From contig CM065712.1 in NCBI GenBank assembly GCA_017654935.2, forward strand, positions 24,752,740 through 24,816,739: 64,000 bases of DNA. The letters run 5' to 3'. Origin of the DNA: Phymorhynchus buccinoides (taxonomy: Eukaryota > Mollusca > Gastropoda > Neogastropoda > Raphitomidae). A program made the translations under genes and the position numbers. The notes under the pieces were generated by a model, which was not told the DNA's origin, made no database searches, and saw only the letters and a list, made by a program, of their open reading frames with translations. The first letter of the stretch is position 1. Every line of letters starts with the position of its first letter. Shown here in pieces: positions 60,101 through 64,000 of this stretch.

Positions 60101-61863
60101 ATTTGTATTAACTCTTAGTCTCATACAAGGCTGCCTAGTGTTTTAACTCCCAGTTCATAGAAGGAATTGGCAAAAAGAGGCTTGCTGTGGGTAGGTATGT
60201 TTATACTACTTTTATTCTAATTGATGCATTTGAATGAAAATGTAAGATTGTGTGGATATATGATTGTTTTGCAAGTTGAGTATCATTTCTTGCCAGTTGA
60301 TGGCATATATTGATGTTAATTGTTTATTTTTGCTTTAATTAATGATTTTTTTGTAAACAATAAAAAAAGAATTGAACAAAACATTGTGAGTGTTGTCTTG
60401 CTTTATGCTAGTAAAACACACAACACTGATGAACAAACAACAGCGTGTTGTCTTGCTTTATGCTAGTAAAACACACAACACTGATGAACAAACAACAGCG
60501 TGTTGTCTTGCTTTATGCTAGTAAAACACACAACACTGATGAACAAACAACAGCGTGTTGTCTTGCTTTATGCTAGTAAAACACACAACACTGATGAACA
60601 AACAACAGCAAAAGCAACAAAATAATCCACTGACCTTGTTTATTTTGTGTAGTAATTAACTATTCATTAATGGTTCACACAGGTACACAATCTTGAGTTT
60701 CTGAATCATCTTACAATCAGTTTCAAACCAAATATCACAGACTGCAGATCCACTTCATAATGATCAAAGTTCAATTGAATCGCTGTTTAGCACACTAAAT
60801 TTCTGCTACAAACACCGGATCGCTGTTTATTTGATTTATTTTCTTAATTTTTTCCTGTCATGCCGTTATACGGCGAAGGTGAGTCACACAGGTAGGGCGA
60901 CGATGTAAAAGATTCGGAAATATTCCGATCACCGATTCGAGACGTCATTTTTTAGCACTGTTGACACGGTCATTTCACTTCCAAAGTCCTATTAAGTTCC
61001 TTCTTTGTGTTCTGGAACCATTCGGTCGATAAATTTGCCAAAGAACGATTCATAAAACGATACAGCTTCGGCCATTTTTGTCCAGAAGTTGAACAAAAAA
61101 AATTGGTGAAAATCGATGCAAAACGTTGTGAGATCGGCCATGAGGTGGTTATGAAGCAGACAGGAAGGAAGTTCGACACTTTAGGAAGCTATTCCGCGCA
61201 TGCGCGAAAGTTAAAGCATCGTCTGCTTTTCCTGAGAAACCGGTTTCAGTTGTAGGTAACTAGGCGCGTTTTCAAGCGGTTTATGAACCAGCAGTAATGG
61301 CGGACAGGCACTTTTCAAGCGGTTTATGAGACTAAGAGTTAATTAATGAAATCACATACAGTCTAACAATCACATTCATGCCAAAGTCTAACCTCTAAGC
61401 TTTCCAATGACATATAACTTTACATATTTAATTCTGCATAATATAGAAAAAAGAAGGGTTCTTTGACACAACTCTACTTCCAAAATGCAATTCCCAAAGT
61501 TAATTCAGCTAACGTCACTGAAAGAGCTGCCGGCTTATTCAGCGCTACTAGGGTTAAGGAAATTTTCTATGTTCTATGCAGGTCCAAATGAGTATATTTT
61601 AACTGATTCAGTGAAGTCCTATCAGTTATTGTTTATGATAGCTTTAATTTGGTAAGTGCAGGTAAACCTGTGACAATAGAAGGAATGAATTATGTCCTCA
61701 GATTGTCAGTGACGAGGGCTTCACCTACTTTGTGGATGCCAAGGACTGCAAGGCGGCCAGTTGGATGCGGTTCGTCAACTGTGCACGCACCAGAGAGGAG
61801 CAGAACGTGACGGCCTACCAGCACTGCGGAGAGATCTACTATAGGGCGCACCAAGACATACAG
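36132..61863 (+). CDS. PRDM9: PRDM9/Meisetz-type histone methyltransferase, 5' part (eight coding exons)
   Basis: PRDM9 (Meisetz) trimethylates histone H3 (K4, K36) and, in vertebrates that retain it, places meiotic recombination sites through a C-terminal zinc-finger array. The eight exons join in consistent phase to 320 codons. Domains in order: short N-terminus MDSPELSLLTPD; KRAB-like segment ~13-60 (FFTKEEYQNICDMERQRLRN, then LNYEAMLNIG, matching the vertebrate [20 protein letters not shown] block); SSXRD-like EFMRPKKRSAKRTEQ and SDEEWRPRP ~61-101; YSLRKRKEVNY ~146; zinc knuckle YCEDCDQEYHGDCPEHG; PR/SET from GLEVRQSGIPDAGQGV through SWMRFVNCARTREEQNV to GEIYYRAHQDIQ. The distal SET, with its remaining catalytic residues, and any zinc fingers lie beyond 64000, so DNA-targeting ability cannot be judged. 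KRAB plus SSXRD argues for PRDM9 over other PRDM members. Recombination function here is inference. Confidence 0.93.
36495..37174. mobile_element. hAT-like element, CAGGGGTCGCGCTA ends, 6-bp target duplication
   Basis: Termini CAGGGGTCGCGCTA and TAGCGCGACCCCTG are flanked by GTAATA at 36489-36494 and 37175-37180. Subterminal GACGC/GCGTC motifs are seen. The interior has no complete transposase. Confidence 0.88.
37478..38256 (+). mobile_element. tRNA-headed SINE-like retroelement
   Basis: It starts with a tRNA-like head (A box TAGTGGTTAGCG, B box GGTTCGAATCC at about 37529-37539). The ~780-bp body ends in an (AAAAC)n tail. GATTATAAGG(T/C)AT occurs on both sides, but it is also part of a local short tandem repeat, so the target duplication is not certain. 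The body includes TTCCATGTCATTT and a poly-A at ~37820, so this may be two nested units. Confidence 0.7.
38437..38775 (+). repeat. Acceptor-side array: three copies of the KRAB exon start
   Basis: Copies start at 38437, 38554 and 38665; the real exon starts at 38776. Spacings are 117, 111 and 111 bp, all multiples of 3. Each has a CTGTTACTGTGTATTA(C/T)AG acceptor and the first ~69 nt of the exon (up to TTCTTTACAAAAGAGGAATA). The second copy has TAG in place of CAG, which puts an in-frame stop in a read-through product. Confidence 0.95.
38776..38917 (+). CDS. PRDM9: PRDM9 exon 2, KRAB-like domain
   Basis: 142 nt, phase 0 to 1. It encodes GRIDPSRIKLDTTIEEFFTK, then EEYQNICDMERQRLRNIRLN and YEAMLNIG. 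The FTKEE, W/ME..R.RN and NY.A motifs are those of the Meisetz KRAB domain. Donor GTAAGT. The start is chosen as the only copy with both acceptor and donor. Confidence 0.94.
39206..42690 (+). repeat. 58-bp tandem array (~60 units) ending at the exon-3 acceptor
   Basis: The unit reads CCATGTTTTAATGCAGTTTG then TTTGG(T/C)CATCCTATGTTG AGGCCTACATGTTACGCTAT. Most units differ only at the T/C position. The last unit breaks into CCATGTTTTCAG, which is the exon-3 acceptor. Rare markers (GACGCC, GTTAGG) recur 1450 bp apart, i.e. 25 units. Confidence 0.97.
42696..42821 (+). CDS. PRDM9: PRDM9 exon 3, SSXRD-like segment
   Basis: 126 nt, phase 1 to 1. It encodes GLPIQMPEFMRPKKRSAKRT, then EQYVRSEQESDEEWRPRPKR QT. 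The vertebrate counterpart has FM...R..A and DSDEEWTPR at this point. Donor GTAAAT. The 3' third of the exon is the founder of the following ~100-bp array. Confidence 0.93.
42822..47645 (+). repeat. ~100-bp array: ~47 extra copies of the exon-3 end with acceptor-like and donor sites
   Basis: The unit consists of a GTAAATGATGCTATTGTAT intron start, a (GAT)n run of variable length, TACTGTTGATGGTGCATT, CTGAACAG and the 43-nt exon copy GAGTCTGATGAAGAGTGG... ending ACAG and GTAAAT. Unit length varies 97-109 bp with the GAT number. Exon copies vary at few codons (CGC/TAC/TGC, CGA/CTA/CAA/AAA, AAA/CAA) and none has an in-frame stop in the parental frame. The final copy (47603-47645) has a changed donor, GTGGGG. 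Confidence 0.97.
47894..48844 (+). mobile_element. hAT-like element, CAGGGATGCATCTAGA ends
   Basis: Termini CAGGGATGCATCTAGA and TCTAGATGCATCCCTG are flanked by CATTAC and CATCAC (5 of 6 match). It carries the broken reading frame at 48204-48712. Confidence 0.87.
48204..48712 (+). pseudogene. Broken TTF-type/BED-like zinc-finger ORF of the nested element
   Basis: The ATG at 48204 opens MASLLDYFTVTSKMKENSAT and an acidic, Ser-rich stretch. After a frame change the sequence reads KKRKHEFMESWKKSRPWLEF, then MFCDWCLQNKKNNAFTTGCK NF...TSLD, a stop, and SHKDAV. This matches the TTF-type zinc-finger layout (CxxC, F..G..NF, H....H) found in hAT-derived and ZNF862/KIAA1586-like proteins. Frameshift and stop show it is inactive. 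Confidence 0.72.
48905..49306 (+). repeat. ~67-bp tandem repeat, six copies
   Basis: The unit contains CTTCTGTCAATATCTGCTTG, TTTCTTTATCTCTGTCAGCC and CAGTCTT. Each unit holds a strong pyrimidine tract and a CAG. It is intronic, upstream of exon 4. Confidence 0.93.
49415..49809 (+). repeat. Acceptor-side array: five diverged copies of the exon-4 start
   Basis: Four older copies (AACAGGAGCACAG...GTACCACTCTACCCACC at about 49424, 49519, 49588 and 49667) and one close copy (TTTTTCAGGAGCTAAATCGG at 49726) precede the real exon. All start with an AG acceptor and resemble the exon's first ~45 nt. Confidence 0.85.
49810..49889 (+). CDS. PRDM9: PRDM9 exon 4
   Basis: 80 nt, phase 1 to 0. It encodes AKSWRPPYRPPSATVTSAQT SNQTSK, a low-complexity linker between the SSXRD-like segment and the basic YSLRKRK motif. 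Acceptor ATTTTCAG, donor GTAATG. Supported by phase and by the copies upstream; sequence conservation is weak. Confidence 0.8.
50443..50645 (-). mobile_element. hAT-like MITE, CAGGGCTCCC family
   Basis: Both ends intact; no clear target duplication. It lies at the left edge of the exon-5 acceptor array. Confidence 0.87.
50646..51754 (+). repeat. ~115-bp acceptor-side array copying the exon-5 start (about ten units)
   Basis: Each unit has GTGACT(TTG)ATATGTCCACTC TGTACA(G/T)AAGACTGGTG, then GTGAAGAGA(A/G)C(A/T)AGGAG, a diverged middle and CAGAATGCCATGTGTACAGC TTACAAGAAAGAG. The unit spans the acceptor CTCTGTACAG and the exon's first ~100 nt. Several units have TACATAAG, which destroys the acceptor. 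Confidence 0.93.
51755..51887 (+). CDS. PRDM9: PRDM9 exon 5, basic YSLRKRK segment
   Basis: 133 nt, phase 0 to 1. It encodes KTGAVKRTRSQKEKAPAECR, then VYSLRKRKEVNYMKLEVPND DEFI. Vertebrate PRDM9 has MYSLRERK...Y and a following acidic DDD just before the zinc knuckle. The start after CTCTGTACAG is chosen because it alone meets the phase-0 end of exon 4. Donor GTAGGT. Confidence 0.92.
52186..52988 (+). repeat. Two decayed copies of the exon-6 start, first broken by a hAT-like insertion
   Basis: TGTTACAGACTGTGAGGATT GTGACCAG at 52190-52212 and TGTTACAGACTGAGGAGTGT GACCAGGAGA at 52897-52929 precede the real TGTTGCAGACTGTGAGGACT at 52981. The segments between them share CTTCAAACTGACTG and TTGATGTG. 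Confidence 0.85.
52213..52842. mobile_element. hAT-like element, CAGGGTTTGTAC ends, 6-bp target duplication
   Basis: Ends CAGGGTTTGTACTGTAAACC and CTGTACAAACCCTG are flanked by the perfect repeat GACCAG (52207-52212, 52843-52848). The interior holds a decayed BED-type finger: KLKASCTVCKKNLTS... then GQKHKQL-like, with stops. Confidence 0.9.
52989..53065 (+). CDS. PRDM9: PRDM9 exon 6, zinc knuckle
   Basis: 77 nt, phase 1 to 0. It encodes CEDCDQEYHGDCPEHGAFHV VDDTP after a split Tyr codon. C-x2-C-x7-C-x2-H has the same spacing as the knuckle in vertebrate PRDM9. Acceptor TGTTGCAG, donor GTGAGT. Confidence 0.94.
53085..53296 (-). mobile_element. hAT-like MITE, CAGGGCTCCC family
   Basis: Both ends present; GTTCAC occurs at both borders, offset by one base. 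It sits 20 bp downstream of the exon-6 donor. Confidence 0.85.
53473..53690 (+). mobile_element. hAT-like MITE, CAGGGCTCCC family
   Basis: CAGGGCTCCC to GGGAACCCTG, flanked by TGCCA on both sides. It lies about 180 bp from the oppositely oriented copy at 53085. Confidence 0.87.
54280..55345 (+). repeat. ~83-bp tandem repeat, about 13 copies
   Basis: The unit contains CAATGCCTGCCTATGACCAT, TCACTTTGCATCAGTGTGTC, ACACGGGTGGAGATCTGTGT and TCAAGCAAGCTGGCAG. It is intronic. I find no resemblance to a neighbouring exon, unlike most arrays here. Confidence 0.95.
55930..57829 (+). repeat. Acceptor-side array copying the exon-7 start, split by a transposon
   Basis: Copies of TTCAGGTTCCAT(G/C)GAAGAAA plus an intron flank CTAAATCATTTCCTTACAAT ACATG occur at about 55938, 56011, 56104, 56163 and 56219 and, after the insertion 56311-57702, at 57709 and 57770. 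The most complete copy (55938) also keeps CGCGGGGACCCCCAAAAGGC. Confidence 0.87.
56311..57702. mobile_element. hAT-like element with captured sequence, 6-bp target duplication
   Basis: CAGGGGTGGTA at the left and GCTAGCACCCCTG at the right, flanked by AATACA (56305-56310, 57703-57708). About 56646-57143 is shared with the TTAA element at 59251-61557. Confidence 0.82.
57830..58033 (+). CDS. PRDM9: PRDM9 exon 7, start of PR/SET domain
   Basis: 204 nt, phase 0 to 0. It encodes VPWTKRGDPQRAVKTLPTGL, then EVRQSGIPDAGQGVFAAQFF, PNRSRFGPYQGRRVTDHKTA and HTSGYCWQ. LP.GL......IP.AG.GV, FGPY.G and the GY.W motif are those of the PRDM9 PR/SET N-terminal half. Acceptor TGTTCAG, donor GTAGGT. Confidence 0.95.
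58034..58988 (+). repeat. 44/47-bp donor-side array downstream of exon 7 (~20 units)
   Basis: The unit reads GTAGATGATTCAACATTGTT GTTTAGTATTGATTATGG(C/T)AG. It is founded on the exon end plus donor (CTGGCAG then GTAGGTCATTCAACATTG). Units vary by one GTT. Many units keep GGCAG followed by GTAG, i.e. a donor copy. Confidence 0.93.
59115..59139 (+). repeat. Isolated copy of the exon-7 3' end with donor-like site
   Basis: TGATGGATACTGCTGACAG followed by GTGGGT matches CTCTGGATACTGCTGGCAG and GTAGGT at the exon-7 end. It lies 1.1 kb downstream, beyond the array. Confidence 0.75.
59251..61557. mobile_element. piggyBac-like TTAA element, CCCTAGTAGCGCTG ends
   Basis: TTAACCCTAGTAGCGCTG at the left and CAGCGCTACTAGGGTTAA at the right, with TTAA at both borders. 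The 2.3-kb interior has no transposase. It includes the ~500-bp segment shared with 56646-57143, a four-copy 61-bp tandem repeat at 60385-60607, and a CGCGCATGCGCG motif near 61195. Confidence 0.88.
60385..60607 (+). repeat. 61-bp tandem repeat, four copies
   Basis: The unit is GTGTTGTCTTGCTTTATGCT AGTAAAACACACAACACTGA TGAACAAACAACAGC; it can form a hairpin (GTGTTGT/ACAACAC). Nested in the TTAA element. Confidence 0.93.
61702..61863 (+). CDS. PRDM9: PRDM9 exon 8, central PR/SET domain
   Basis: 162 nt, phase 0 to 0. It encodes IVSDEGFTYFVDAKDCKAAS, then WMRFVNCARTREEQNVTAYQ and HCGEIYYRAHQDIQ. The VDAKD, WMRFVNCAR, EEQN and IYYR motifs match vertebrate PRDM9 (VDGKD, WMRYVNCAR, EEQN, IFYR). 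Acceptor TGTCCTCAG, donor GTAGGT. The next SET exon lies beyond the window. Confidence 0.95.
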
Positions 61864-64000
61864 GTAGGTGGTGTGGTATAGGTAGTGATGTGTGTGACTG
61901 TTGTTTATAACATGACGGCCTACCAGCACTGTGGAGAGATCTACTATAGGGCGCACCAAGACATACAGGTAGGTCATGTGGTAGATAGTAATATCTGTGA
62001 CTGTTGTTTATAACATGACGGCCTACCAGCACTGTGGAGAGATCTACTATAGGGCGCACCAAGACATACAGGTAGGTGGTGTGGTATAGGTAGTGATGTG
62101 TGTGACTGTTGTTTATAACGTGACGGCCTACCAGCACTGTGGAGAGATCTACTATAGGGCACACCAAGACATACAGGTAGGTGGTGTGGTATAGGTAGTG
62201 ATGTGTGTGACTGTTGTTTATAACGTGACGGCCTACCAGCACTGTGGAGAGATCTACTATAGGGCCCACCAAGACATACAGGTAGGTGGTGTGGTAGATA
62301 GTAATATCTGTGACTGTTGTTTATAGCATGACGGCCTACCAGCACTGTGGAGAGATCTACTATAGGGCGCACCAAGACATACAGGTAGGTCATGTGGTAT
62401 AGGTAGTGATGTGTGTGACTGTTGTTTATAACATGACGGCCTACCAGCACTGTGGAGAGATCTACTATAGGGCGCACCAAGACATACAGGTAGGTCATGT
62501 GGTATAGGTAGTGATGTGTGTGACTGTTGTTTATAACATGACGGCCTACCAGCACTGTGGAGAGATCTACTATAGGGCCCACCAAGACATACAGGTAGGT
62601 GGTGTGGTATAGGTAGTGATGTCTGTGACTGTTGTTTATAACATGACGGCCTACCAGCACTGTGGAGAGATCTACTATAGGGCGCACCAAGACATACAGG
62701 TAGGTCATGTGGTATAGGTAGTGATGTGTGTGACTGTTGTTTATAACATGACGGCCTACCAACACTGTGGAGAGATCTACTATAGGGCACACCAGGACAT
62801 ACAGGTAGGTCATGTGGTATAGGTAGTGATGTGTGTGACTGTTGTTTATAACGTGACGGCCTACCAACACTGCGGAGAGATCTACTATAGGGCGCACCAG
62901 GACATACAGGTAGGTGGTGTGGTAGATAGTAATATCTGTGACTGTTGTTTATAACGTGACGGCCTACCAGCACTGTGGAGAGATCTACTATAGGGCCCAC
63001 CAAGACATTCAGGTAGGTCATGTGTAATGTGGTATCGATAGTGATGTGGTATAGGTAGTAATATCTGTGACTGTTGTTTATAACATGACGGCCTATCAGC
63101 ACTGCGGAGAGATCTACTATAGGGCGCACCAAGACATACAGGTAGGTGGTGTGGTAGATAGTAATATCTGTGACTGTTGTTTATAACATGACGGCCTACC
63201 AGCACTGTGGAGAGATCTACTATAGGGCACACCAAGACATACAGGTAGGTGGTGTGGTATAGGTAGTGATGTGTGTGACTGTTGTTTATAACGTGACGGC
63301 CTACCAACACTGTGGAGAGATCTACTATAGGGCGCACCAAGACATACAGGTAGGTGGTGTGGTATAGGTAGTGATGTGTGTGACTGTTGTTTATAACATG
63401 ACGGCCTACCAGCACTGTGGAGAGATCTACTATAGGGCGCACCAAGACATACAGGTAGGTGGTGTGGTATAGGTAGTAATATCTGTGACTGTTGTTTATA
63501 ACGTGACGGCCTACCAGCACTGTGGAGAGATCTACTATAGGGCCCACCAAGACATACAGGTAGGTGGTGTGGTATAGGTAGTAATATCTGTGACTGTTGT
63601 TTATAACATGACGGCCTACCAGCACTGTGGAGAGATCTACTATAGGGCGCACCAAGACATACAGGTAGGTCATGTGGTATAGGTAGTGATGTGTGTGACT
63701 GTTGTTTATAACATGACGGCCTACCAGCACTGTGGAGAGATCTACTATAGGGCGCACCAGGACATACAGGTAGGTGGTGTGGTATAGGTAGTGATATCTG
63801 TGACTGTTGTTTATAACATGACGGCCTACCAGCACTGTGGAGAGATCTACTATAGGGCGCACCAAGACATACAGGTAGGTGGTGTGGTATAGGTAGTGAT
63901 GTGTGTGACTGTTGTTTATAACATGACGGCCTATCAGCACTGTGGAGAGATCTACTATAGGGCGCACCAAGACATACAGGTAGGTCATGTGGTATAGGTA
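61864..64000 (+). repeat. ~105-bp donor-side array copying the SET exon end (about 20 extra units, continues off window)
   Basis: The unit is GTAGGTGGTGTGGTATAGGT AGTGATGTGTGTGACTGTTG TTTATAAC(A/G)TG then the 54-nt exon copy ACGGCCTACCAGCACTGTGG...GACATACAG and its donor. Every exon copy encodes TAYQHCGEIYYRAHQDIQ. Units lack an AG acceptor next to the exon copy, except one with TTATAG at about 62326. Long minus-strand frames here are shadows. Confidence 0.97.

Noticed and set aside
61690..63988. Long minus-strand open frames (up to ~370 codons) with repeating YLYVLVRPIVDLSTVLVGRH units
   Set aside because: They are the antisense of the SET-exon array. The unit length is a multiple of 3, so any stop-free frame stays open. 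The plus strand carries the recognisable SET coding sequence.

Overview
This is eukaryotic nuclear DNA from an animal. Coding exons are short and separated by long introns with canonical GT/AG junctions, and the rest is dense in microsatellites, MITE-like elements, LINE 3' ends and tRNA-derived elements. The protein matches and the repeat types fit a marine invertebrate, most likely a mollusc; that placement is inference. Two genes lie back to back. NCAPG2 (condensin II subunit G2) runs on the minus strand from 15039 leftwards off the window. A PRDM9/Meisetz-type gene runs on the plus strand from about 33.2-36.1 kb rightwards off the window.

NCAPG2: nine consecutive coding exons (14965-15039, 10828-10980, 8247-8361, 7152-7306, 4721-4855, 3268-3362, 2194-2263, 1735-1827, 902-994). 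All junction phases agree, giving 984 nt (328 codons). This is roughly the first 30% of the protein. Between 15 and 33 kb is repeat-rich DNA with one possible, unidentified and partly decayed minus-strand gene (20530-26084).

PRDM9: eight coding exons (36132-36167, 38776-38917, 42696-42821, 49810-49889, 51755-51887, 52989-53065, 57830-58033, 61702-61863). All phases agree, giving 960 nt (320 codons). They encode a KRAB-like segment, an SSXRD-like segment, a zinc knuckle and most of a PR/SET domain. The end of SET and any zinc-finger array lie beyond 64000.

The striking feature is architectural. Every PRDM9 exon in the window, and at least three NCAPG2 exons, is flanked by a tandem array whose unit carries a copy of that exon's own splice junction or its immediate intronic flank. 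Examples are about 48 copies of the SSXRD exon end with donor (42.8-47.6 kb), about 21 copies of a SET exon end with donor (61.8-64 kb, still running at the window edge), a 60-unit, 58-bp array ending at a splice acceptor (39.2-42.7 kb), and 104-bp and 88-bp donor arrays in NCAPG2. In the SET array the visible differences within the 54-nt coding part are all synonymous.

Mobile DNA includes hAT-like elements with CAGGG...CCCTG ends (four with 6-bp flanking repeats), TTAA-flanked piggyBac-like elements, a TA-flanked fold-back element with a near-empty site in a local duplicate, a fold-back family with CCCTGACGGATGAG ends, CR1/L2-like LINE tails, and small elements carrying TTAGGG-type telomeric repeats. 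Two unrelated transposons (56.3-57.7 kb and 59.25-61.56 kb) share about 500 bp of internal sequence that looks like a captured promoter and first exon.
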